Of a stretch of 64,000 bases of DNA, positions 35,945 through 42,966 are shown piece after piece. The stretch is from Marinobacter xestospongiae (lineage in GTDB: Bacteria; Pseudomonadota; Gammaproteobacteria; Pseudomonadales; Oleiphilaceae), in the NCBI RefSeq assembly GCF_023156385.1, contig NZ_JAKZAK010000006.1, positions 1-64,000 of the forward strand. The letters run 5' to 3'. A model generated the notes under the pieces. That model saw nothing but the letters and a program-made list of their open reading frames with translations, was not told where the DNA came from and ran no database searches. Both the position numbers and the translations under genes were made by a program. The first letter of the stretch is position 1. Each line of letters begins with the position of its first letter.

Positions 35945-38541
35945 GAGCGATCCAGCCTCGCGTTGAGCCAGGCCTTCTCCCGTGCTGGCCGAAAGCCCAC
36001 GATCCCGGTGATCAGGCGCCGGGTCATCCGTGCCAGCAGGTGGGACCAGGTCATGACCGGAGTCGACAGGGCCGCGATGGCCTGCTCGTTCGGTTCCGGC
36101 GCCTGACACGGCACGGGAAGGGGCTGCTGATGGGGGCCATGGTTCTGCATAAGGATCACCAGAATGCGAGTGAAATGGGCTTCCGGGCTGTCGGTCAGGG
36201 TGTCGGTAACCTGGTCGAGCCAGTGTTTGCCCTGAGCCAGGAAGTCAGTGCGCTGGTCCGGGAACAGGCCGCCAGCCTGGTACATCAGCATGGCCTTGCG
36301 GATATCCTGGGCGACCCAGGTATCGTTGGCGAATTCCAGTGGTTCGGGGTCCTCAAGAAATGGCCGTTCGTGAGTCCTCATCCATTGCGCATAGTGACGG
36401 AACGCCGAGAGCGCGAACTGGTACGGACCGTCCGTACGGTCGAACTGGCGCTTGAGGTTGAGGTATTTCACCAGGCTGGCGAGCAGCACCAGATAGGACC
36501 AGCCGGTCTCAACATCGAGCAGATCCCGCTGGTCCAGGTTATCATCCGGGTGGATGGTGCCCTGAATCACTGATTCGCAACGCGCAAGCCAGCGCGATTC
36601 TCCGGTAAGCAACCAGGCATCGAGCAGGGCGTTGAGGTAGTTACCGGTTCCCCGGGTGAACGGGTAACGGTGTTTGAGCGGCGCCTTGCCCTGGAGTAGA
36701 TCTTTGAGCTTGGGGACGTCCTGTTTCTTCAGTGCCAGCAGTTGCTCCAGCAGTCCGCCTTGCCCCTCATGAATCGTCACCATCCACTCCGCCAGTTCCA
36801 GCACGGCGTCCCGGGAACGGTCATTGCCTGTTAAGTAGTAGTGATACAGCAACCCACTGGTGTAACAGTGTTCCGCCGCTGGACCGCCACCAGTCTGGCC
36901 GGGGGTGGAGCTGGTGTGGTTGTGTTGGCTGAAGGTGCGATGGGTGGCGGTATGGGCATCCAGATAATGGTCGGTATGCCAGAACAGCCCGTTGTTGTAT
37001 TCAGAGCGGTCTTCCTGGGTATGGTAGATGTCGATGTCGGTGACATGGCAGGCCAGATCGTCCATCAACTCATACCAGCGCTGATCGCCGGTCAGCGCAA
37101 ACTGGCGGGCAAAGCCCTGAATCGGATCGTACTGGTTGTTGTAGTGAGAAATCAGAGGCGGCTCACCAGGCTCCTGATACAGCGTTTCATGGTCGGCAAA
37201 CAGGTCGCCGAAATTGCGCCAGCCATACTCGTCGATGATTTTCCGTTTGGCGAAAAAACCGGTATCTGGATCGAGACCCCGCTGGATCAGCGCCTCCAGG
37301 GCTCCGGGTTTGGCGTCGGCCTGGAAGTGAGGAAAGACCTGGCAGGTTTCGACATGGGCAGGTTCCAGTACTGGGCAGAGCGGCTGCTGGGTCCAGTCCA
37401 GCGCCTGGGCATCGTCCCCCCAGTGCAGGTAAGCGGTCCGGGTTTTCCGTTCCCCGCCCTGCAGTTCATGACAGTCGGCGGTATCGCCGGGGAAGAGTTC
37501 GATCACCAGGCCATCGCTGTCGGCGCCAAGCCTGCTTGGAAAGTTCTGCCAGAAGCGCTCCAGACTGGCCTGGAGGGTGGTATCCGCCCGGGTAAAACCG
37601 AGGATCGGGCTGGCCTGATCACCGCCTTCCGGAGGCTGGTTGCCGATATTGACCCGGTAACCCCGGAACCGGGGCCGGCTGACACCATCGGCCCCGATAT
37701 GGTTGCGGCTGTGCCAGTTGTCAAAACCACTGGATTCCTGCAGCAGACTGATGGTGTCTGAAGACGTCCGGGATTCGGCCAGCGGCGTTGGCTTCAGCCA
37801 GACCTGGTAGGGCCGTTCGGCGGACTCCCGGTCCACGTGCAGTGCCAGGCTCCTGAAGCGCAGTGAGCCTTCGTCACCCAGATCCCAGAGCCCACCGGAA
37901 TGCCTTGCCCGCCGCGGGTTGTGCAAACAGATCTCTGCAGCCAGGGTGCGGCCATGGTCCAACAGGTCCAGGCGGCATTGGAAATGCGCCACAGCCTTCT
38001 TCTTACCGTCACCCCGAGGGTCGAGGAAGTACCCGCTGGCGTGGAATCGGCGGCTGATCAGGCCCTTGCCAGCCAACGCCCAGCTGGTGTCGAGGGCTCC
38101 GCGGTACTGGGTGCCATCCTCGCCTTCAAGAACGAGGGAACAACGGGCCTTCTGATCGTTGTTCGGGGCATTGAAGCGCCAGCTTGGCTGATTGTCGTCA
38201 AACTGCAGATTGTCTGGCCAGGAGGGCGTTTCAGCCTGAAGGGCTGGCCCTTGCTGGTGCTTTAACTGGAGGGTAAGAGACTGTCGGGCATCCAGATCGA
38301 GCAGGAATTCCAGCAATACCCAGCGGAGGCTGCCATCTGGCCAACGGCCAGTGACGGTAACGTCGCAGGGAACCGCCGTTTCCTTTCGTTCACCTTGTCC
38401 CGGTCCTTGCTCCATCGAAGTGAGTGTGAGTTCTTCGGTCTGGTGGACCTGAGAGCGGGCAATGGGCACGCCGCAGCGTATCCGCTCCCGTCGCCGGTTG
38501 AGGCCGTGGTGTTCCTGAAGCTGTATCGAAATGGGGGTCAC
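35941..38541 (-). CDS. PcRGLX/YetA-like glycan-active protein
   Basis: An 866-residue protein resembling the exo-rhamnogalacturonan lyase PcRGLX/YetA family. An N-terminal RIFT-barrel-like region (GVPIARSQV, TGRWPDGSLRWVLLEFLLDL) leads to a long alpha/alpha-barrel-like region with repeated helical pairs and conserved aromatic/His stretches (SHYNNQYDPIQGFARQ, NNGLFWHTDHYLDAHTATH, AEHCYTSGLLYHYYLTGN). No signal peptide is visible, which is odd for a lyase acting on an exported polymer. Start is a GTG at 38541. An 88-nt gap with two GTTACA motifs separates it from the flippase gene upstream, so it may have its own promoter. Substrate and reaction are inferred from fold only. Confidence 0.68.
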   Translation of the reverse strand: MTPISIQLQEHHGLNRRRERIRCGVPIARSQVHQTEELTLTSMEQGPGQGERKETAVPCDVTVTGRWPDGSLRWVLLEFLLDLDARQSLTLQLKHQQGPALQAETPSWPDNLQFDDNQPSWRFNAPNNDQKARCSLVLEGEDGTQYRGALDTSWALAGKGLISRRFHASGYFLDPRGDGKKKAVAHFQCRLDLLDHGRTLAAEICLHNPRRARHSGGLWDLGDEGSLRFRSLALHVDRESAERPYQVWLKPTPLAESRTSSDTISLLQESSGFDNWHSRNHIGADGVSRPRFRGYRVNIGNQPPEGGDQASPILGFTRADTTLQASLERFWQNFPSRLGADSDGLVIELFPGDTADCHELQGGERKTRTAYLHWGDDAQALDWTQQPLCPVLEPAHVETCQVFPHFQADAKPGALEALIQRGLDPDTGFFAKRKIIDEYGWRNFGDLFADHETLYQEPGEPPLISHYNNQYDPIQGFARQFALTGDQRWYELMDDLACHVTDIDIYHTQEDRSEYNNGLFWHTDHYLDAHTATHRTFSQHNHTSSTPGQTGGGPAAEHCYTSGLLYHYYLTGNDRSRDAVLELAEWMVTIHEGQGGLLEQLLALKKQDVPKLKDLLQGKAPLKHRYPFTRGTGNYLNALLDAWLLTGESRWLARCESVIQGTIHPDDNLDQRDLLDVETGWSYLVLLASLVKYLNLKRQFDRTDGPYQFALSAFRHYAQWMRTHERPFLEDPEPLEFANDTWVAQDIRKAMLMYQAGGLFPDQRTDFLAQGKHWLDQVTDTLTDSPEAHFTRILVILMQNHGPHQQPLPVPCQAPEPNEQAIAALSTPVMTWSHLLARMTRRLITGIVGFRPAREKAWLNARLDRS

Positions 38542-38603
38542 GGTTGCGCTACTACCTGAACTGTCAAAGTATGCGAGTTATTGAAAGAATAGCTCTTTTT
38601 TTG

Positions 38604-38620
38604 TGTTACATAAAGTTACA
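38604..38620. promoter_or_regulatory. Paired GTTACA elements upstream of the PcRGLX-like gene
   Basis: TGTTACA (38604-38610) and AGTTACA (38614-38620) are spaced 10 bp apart in the AT-rich 88-nt gap upstream of the GTG start at 38541. The core matches elements upstream of wecB and in the 3.3-kb divergent region. Confidence 0.3.
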
Positions 38621-38629
38621 TTCGGCTCG

Positions 38630-40123
38630 TTAACGGGCATCGCCGGGGTGTCGGTTCCTTGTCAGCAGACTTCCCAGCAACTCCTGCACCTGCCGGAATT
38701 CCTCGGTATGGCGGAGGATCAGCAGGCAGGCCACGATAAACACCGCGCCATAACTCACCAGCACCAACGGGCCCATCCAGAGCAGCTCGATCACTCCGAT
38801 CGGCTCGCCTGCGGCGGTCAGTGAAGACCGTCCAGCCAAGGCGAGAAAGGCCGCGAGCGCGGCCAGCAGGGCAGTGGCCGTTGGCAAACAGAGGAAGGCC
38901 AGGCGTTGCAGGCCAAACTGGCACCAGCGATTCAGTAACAGCATCAGGGCGGCGGTTGTCAGCACCGCCAGCCAACCCCGCAACCAGGCCATGGTGTCGA
39001 GGTTGCTGCTGCCATAGAGCAGGAGGGCCGCGATGATGGTTAGTGTGGAGATCACATCAAACCAGAACAGGGGCTTGACCCGCCCCTGGGCGATTACGGC
39101 GTCGCTAGTCAGGGCGAACAGACAAAACGTGAAAAAGAACAGGCCAAAAGGACGCAATAGTGGGCCATAGGCCGCCCAGTCACTGCCCAGCAACAGGGCG
39201 ACGATGGCCTCTGGAAACAGCATGATGATGGCAGTGATCGGGGTGAGCAGGGTAATCATGATGGCCAGGCTGAGGCGCACCCGATAGGCCAGCACCTCGG
39301 CCTGATCCTTGCGCTCGGCGATCGCCGCCAACAGCGGCTCACTCATCGGGATAATGGCGGACAGCGCCGGCAACAGGCTGATCTCCCGTACCAGGTTGTA
39401 GCCACCAAGCTTCTCGGTGCCGAAGAAGCGGGACACCAGCAAGTTATCAATCTGGGATCGGGTGAACCCGACCAGGCCACGCATCAGCAACCATTGGCTG
39501 AACTGCCATTGCTCCCGGGCATGGACCAGGGTCCATCGCGGCCGGAAGCTGTGGACGCGATAGGACCCGACCGCCAGTATGACCGCCGACACCACATTGC
39601 CGGCAATGATGGCCCAGTGATCCGGACGCACCAGCGCCAATCCGATGACCGTGATGAACGACAGGCTCTTCTGCCACAGCGTCAGTCGGAACAGCGGGCG
39701 GTAATTGATCTCCCTGGCCAGCTTCATCATTCCGGGAGTTTTGAGGGCCCGGATTGGCAGTGTCAACGCCGCTACGCTCAATGCCAGGGTTAGTTCCGGG
39801 GTGTCGAAATAGCGGGCAAGCGCCGGCGACGAGGCGATGATCAGTACCGCCACCGAGGACTTGATCACGACGTCGAGACTCCACGCGGTGTGGAGGTCGT
39901 CATCGCTGAGGTGCTTTTTCTGGACAATGTACTGCTGGTTCCCGGTTTCGACGAGAAGCTCAAAGAACTGCAACGCAATGGTGACCAGGGCAACGATGCC
40001 GAAATGCTCGGGGGTGAGCAGGCGGGCCAGGATCAGCGTGCTGATAATGCCCAGCCCACGCTGGACTACCTGCAGGCCCAGCAGCAGGGCGGCGCTTCTG
40101 ATGACCCGGAATCCGGCTGACAC
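38630..40123 (-). CDS. Oligosaccharide flippase (Wzx, MOP superfamily), second of two
   Basis: A 497-residue polytopic protein with about twelve to fourteen hydrophobic segments. The typical opening (AALLLGLQVVQRGLGIISTLILARLLTPEHFGIVAL) spans residues 11-46, and FTRSQIDNLLVSRFFGTEKLGGYNLVREI matches the mid-protein motif of the Polysacc_synt family. Start: GTG 40123, sharing one base with the xrtA stop (TAGTG), so translation is coupled to exosortase. It differs clearly from the flippase at 23.1 kb; the two may export different lipid-linked glycans. Confidence 0.86.
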   Translation of the reverse strand: MSAGFRVIRSAALLLGLQVVQRGLGIISTLILARLLTPEHFGIVALVTIALQFFELLVETGNQQYIVQKKHLSDDDLHTAWSLDVVIKSSVAVLIIASSPALARYFDTPELTLALSVAALTLPIRALKTPGMMKLAREINYRPLFRLTLWQKSLSFITVIGLALVRPDHWAIIAGNVVSAVILAVGSYRVHSFRPRWTLVHAREQWQFSQWLLMRGLVGFTRSQIDNLLVSRFFGTEKLGGYNLVREISLLPALSAIIPMSEPLLAAIAERKDQAEVLAYRVRLSLAIMITLLTPITAIIMLFPEAIVALLLGSDWAAYGPLLRPFGLFFFTFCLFALTSDAVIAQGRVKPLFWFDVISTLTIIAALLLYGSSNLDTMAWLRGWLAVLTTAALMLLLNRWCQFGLQRLAFLCLPTATALLAALAAFLALAGRSSLTAAGEPIGVIELLWMGPLVLVSYGAVFIVACLLILRHTEEFRQVQELLGSLLTRNRHPGDAR

Positions 40124-41595
40124 TAGCTGTTTGATCCGTCGATTGTCTGGGGCGCCTCATCCCTGGGGTGCAGCGTCAAGGTAGCAAGTTGCGCTTCCAT
40201 GTCCAGCAGGGCCTGGTCACAGCTGAGCCGATCGCAGGCCAGTTGCGCAGTAACCAGCGCGAACCGGCTCTGGCCACTTAGGGTCGCCGGTATCTGAAGT
40301 AACTTGGCCTGTTGGTAGCTCTGCGCCCGGAACTGCCCAACCTGATACCACTGGGCCAGCACGACCTGTTCGCGGGTAAAGATATTGCGGTAGAGGCGGG
40401 CCCCTTGAGGGCTGGTTTTCTGTAACTGCCAGGTGTCCTTATCAACCGGGGGGCGTAGGTAGGGAACCAGTTTGTCATTGCTCTGGCGTTTCTGAGTCTG
40501 GGCCAGGGAATACCAGAACGGCCCGGATTGCCAGACTTTCTGGTCAAGATTGCCCGGTAGTTCCATGGGCAGCGGCAGTCCGGCACTGGCCTCCACCCGG
40601 GCATCGACGAGCTCCAGGGTCCAGGGTGGTTTCGGGTTACCCGGGGCCTGGAAAAACGCCAGCGAAACGGGCCCCAGCAGAGCGGCTGCAACCACAAAAG
40701 CGAGTGCCGGGCGACGGATCGAGCCTGGTGCTGTGATGTGTCCCGGTTGGCGACGTTTGACCGGTGCCAGATACAGAGCAGGCCCGATAAAGAAAGCAAA
40801 CACCACCCAGCCGAGGAATTCGTGATCGGTGATCAGGGCACTTTCCATATCCGTAGCGTAGGCCACAACCACCAGGATGGTGATGCGTACCCAGTTGGCC
40901 AGCAGGCCGAGGGCTACCGCAACGCCCAGGCATGCAAGCCAGCCGCGCCAGCGATAGTCGTTGAGAACCGCCGTTACCATCGACAGCAGAATGGCGATGG
41001 CGAAGTAACGAATGCCGGAACAGCCATCGGCGATGACCAGGCGGCCATAGGGCAGGGTGATGTAATGCCCCTCAATCAATGCGGTCATCCCCATCCATTG
41101 CACCCAGGTGCCCACGACCGCGCTGGCCATTGCCACCAGTGGTGGCACCAGGTCGGCCCAGATTGGCAGGGACAATGACAACAGCAGCAGGTATGGAAGA
41201 AACGCGCGGGTAGCCGCCCAACCCAGCAAGGTCCAGCAGGTGGCTGCCAGCCCTACTGGAAGAAGCAGGTAGGCGAGGGTGTCGATACGTGCCAGTTCAA
41301 TCAGTAGCCAGACAAGAACGGTGGCCACAAGCGCGAGGCCGCCACCCAGGGAGGCTTTGTTCAGAGAAATCGAGGGTGTGTCTGCGTTGCGGGCGGTCAG
41401 AGGTGGGTGCAGCAGTAACAATCCGATGAACAACGCTGCGGTGGCCAGACCGTGGACCAGCACCTGTTCAAACTGCAACCACTTTGACAGCAAACGCCAC
41501 CAGGTGGGGTAAAAAAGTATCAGGCTGATCAGTGTGACCGTGAGATAGGGTACAGCCTGGGGCAGGTTCGTGTGCGCCTTCCTTAACATCGACAT
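40123..41595 (-). CDS. xrtA: Exosortase A with fused EpsI domain
   Basis: A 490-residue membrane transpeptidase-like protein. Around ten hydrophobic segments fill residues 15-275. The catalytic triad is visible: Cys192 in ADGCSGIRYF, Arg237 in NWVRI, and His258 in DHEFLGW. The C-terminal 190 residues form the periplasmic EpsI-like domain found fused in exosortase A. It cleaves and processes PEP-CTERM proteins at the inner membrane after secretion. It is translationally coupled to the flippase. The PEP-CTERM gene lies immediately upstream on the same strand, with its own terminator between. Confidence 0.93.
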   Translation of the reverse strand: MSMLRKAHTNLPQAVPYLTVTLISLILFYPTWWRLLSKWLQFEQVLVHGLATAALFIGLLLLHPPLTARNADTPSISLNKASLGGGLALVATVLVWLLIELARIDTLAYLLLPVGLAATCWTLLGWAATRAFLPYLLLLSLSLPIWADLVPPLVAMASAVVGTWVQWMGMTALIEGHYITLPYGRLVIADGCSGIRYFAIAILLSMVTAVLNDYRWRGWLACLGVAVALGLLANWVRITILVVVAYATDMESALITDHEFLGWVVFAFFIGPALYLAPVKRRQPGHITAPGSIRRPALAFVVAAALLGPVSLAFFQAPGNPKPPWTLELVDARVEASAGLPLPMELPGNLDQKVWQSGPFWYSLAQTQKRQSNDKLVPYLRPPVDKDTWQLQKTSPQGARLYRNIFTREQVVLAQWYQVGQFRAQSYQQAKLLQIPATLSGQSRFALVTAQLACDRLSCDQALLDMEAQLATLTLHPRDEAPQTIDGSNS

Positions 41596-41681
41596 CCGGG
41601 GTCCGCCTGACCTGAGCGACTACGTTACAGCATACTGGGTATTCGCCGCCGTTCAACAACCTGGGCTTAACCGGCGGTGAT

Positions 41682-41700
41682 TTGGCCCTGGCAGAGCCAA
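41682..41700. promoter_or_regulatory. 19-bp dyad between the PEP-CTERM terminator and xrtA
   Basis: TTGGCCCTGGCAGAGCCAA pairs at 8 of 9 positions around a single central base, so it suits a DNA-binding dimer better than an RNA hairpin. It lies about 90 nt upstream of the xrtA start, directly beside the terminator of the PEP-CTERM gene. A regulatory role is a guess. Confidence 0.3.
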
Positions 41701-41727
41701 TAAAAAAGCCAGCCGAAGCTGGCTTTG
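41701..41727 (-). terminator. Intrinsic terminator of the PEP-CTERM gene
   Basis: On the minus strand a perfect 9-bp stem AAAGCCAGC / GCTGGCTTT closed by a TTCG tetraloop is followed by TTTTTTATT. It sits 18 nt after the PEP-CTERM stop codon, making that gene a single-gene transcript separate from xrtA. Confidence 0.92.
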
Positions 41728-41744
41728 GGATACTACTTGCTGGC

Positions 41745-42506
41745 TTACGCCTTTTTACGACGGGCCGCGCCCAGACCGGCCAGGCCGAGACCGAGCAGCG
41801 CCAGGGTTCCCGGCTCGGGAACAGGCAGTACGGACTCAACCATCACCACCAGGTCATTGAAGTCCTGGTCGCCATCGGCGTAAAGCACGTCTTCCCAGCC
41901 GAGGATGAACTCGTTGTCAGTCCAGGTGCCGGCGAAGTAGCCAGGGATGTTGATCGTGTCAACGTCGTTGCCCTGCAGGGCCACCATCTGATCAGAACCG
42001 TTGGCGTTCAGATCGCTGTCTGAGAAGAAGGTGGGACCGGAAGCGCTGCCCAGATAGTAGCCGAACTGGTTGCTGGAAAAGTCGATGCCAGTGTCGGAGC
42101 CATTGATACCAACCGAACCATCGGCCAGGAAGCTCAGAGTTACCTGGCTGCCGAAACCGTTGTTGGGGCCGTCGCTGCCGGAAAACAGTTCAACGAAGGT
42201 CGTTGGATTCGAGCGATCGTAGACACCGAATGTGTTTGACCCGGAATTGCCCGCAACCTCTACTACGAAGGTGCTGACACTGCCGCCTGAGCCGGTAATG
42301 CTCCAGTAGCTGTCCAGACCGTCATCCAGTTGATCCGCGTTGACATCAATGGAAGAACTTCCCGGGGTTGGTGCGGTGGTGATTGCGTCAATCTGGCCCT
42401 GCAGACCGGTACCAACGCCGTCATCGCCATCATTACTGACATAGACCGCACTGGCCGAGGAAGCCCAGGTCAGTGCCATTGCTGCAGTCAGGAGTTTCAG
42501 TTTCAT
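41745..42506 (-). CDS. PEP-CTERM surface protein with DUF4114-like domain
   Basis: A 253-residue secreted protein. Signal peptide MKLKLLTAAMALTWASSASA; a Gly/Asp/Ser-rich middle; a DUF4114-like segment (YADGDQDFNDLVVMVE) with likely calcium-binding acidic residues; then the sorting signal at residues 229-253, with VPEPGTLALLGLGLAGLG followed by a basic tail (RRKK). It is the predicted substrate of the exosortase encoded next to it. GGAGA lies 8 nt before the ATG. Its 5' region has a sigma-54 promoter and the 3' side an intrinsic terminator, so it is a monocistronic, PrsR-type regulated gene. It may be a biofilm or sheath matrix protein. Confidence 0.93.
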   Translation of the reverse strand: MKLKLLTAAMALTWASSASAVYVSNDGDDGVGTGLQGQIDAITTAPTPGSSSIDVNADQLDDGLDSYWSITGSGGSVSTFVVEVAGNSGSNTFGVYDRSNPTTFVELFSGSDGPNNGFGSQVTLSFLADGSVGINGSDTGIDFSSNQFGYYLGSASGPTFFSDSDLNANGSDQMVALQGNDVDTINIPGYFAGTWTDNEFILGWEDVLYADGDQDFNDLVVMVESVLPVPEPGTLALLGLGLAGLGAARRKKA

Positions 42507-42662
42507 GGAATTGTCTCCAATTTGTCACTAATTCCTTGTATCCATCTCTCTTGTGCAGCCAGGCCGTCTCTATTGTTTTGAGATCCTTGGCTTTCCGTCC
42601 CACCCTCACAGATGGTTTGGCCGGTGGGTGAGCTTGTTCAAACCCCTCCCTGCCGAGTAATA

Positions 42663-42678
42663 AGCGATTACCGTGCCA
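42663..42678 (-). promoter_or_regulatory. Sigma-54 promoter of the PEP-CTERM gene
   Basis: The minus strand reads TGGCACG-GTAA-TCGCT, against the consensus TGGCACG-N4-TTGCW: one mismatch, with the invariant GG and GC in correct spacing. Transcription would start near 42652, about 146 nt before the ATG. The nearby response regulator PrsR is a sigma-54 activator, which fits the known RpoN/PrsK/PrsR control of PEP-CTERM genes. Confidence 0.8.
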
Positions 42679-42918
42679 ATGTTGTAGCTAATTGATTTTC
42701 TGAACTTTCCGAGGTGCTCTGTAATGGGCATGTAAAAGAAGCTGACAAGCAGGGTGTGGTAGAGCACCAACACTGTTACGCCCACTGTGCCTGGAATTGG
42801 CCGCTTGGTACGGCTAGTGAGCTGTTTTAACGATAATTCTTCTGGTTGAGGGTGGTGAGAGGAAGACCTGTTCCGTGGGGTGTACAAAGTCTGACGCTGG
42901 GTTTTGCGGGCATGTAAC

Positions 42919-42953
42919 CCACCGATGACAGACGTAGGCGCTGTCATCGGTGG
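42919..42953 (-). terminator. Strong hairpin after prsT
   Basis: CCACCGATGACAG (42919-42931) pairs perfectly with CTGTCATCGGTGG (42941-42953), a 13-bp stem with a 9-nt loop, 14 nt after the prsT stop. On the minus strand it is followed by GTTACATG, not a U-run, so it is an imperfect intrinsic terminator or an mRNA-stabilising hairpin. Confidence 0.55.
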
Positions 42954-42966
42954 ACGGTGTCTATGC

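Larger units (their letters stand above)
42507..42966. other. 460-bp non-coding regulatory region between the PEP-CTERM gene and prsT
   Basis: No credible gene is present. From the PEP-CTERM start outward it contains a long predicted 5' leader (about 146 nt), a sigma-54 promoter at 42663-42678, an imperfect dyad GTGTGGT-agagc-ACCAACAC at 42754-42773 (about 80-90 bp upstream of the -24 box, a suitable place for an enhancer), and a 13-bp hairpin at 42919-42953 just after the prsT stop codon. Confidence 0.7.

Noticed and set aside
42606..42947. Minus-strand frame of about 113 codons upstream of the PEP-CTERM gene
   Set aside because: It covers the sigma-54 promoter and the prsT hairpin, lacks a ribosome site and resembles no protein.
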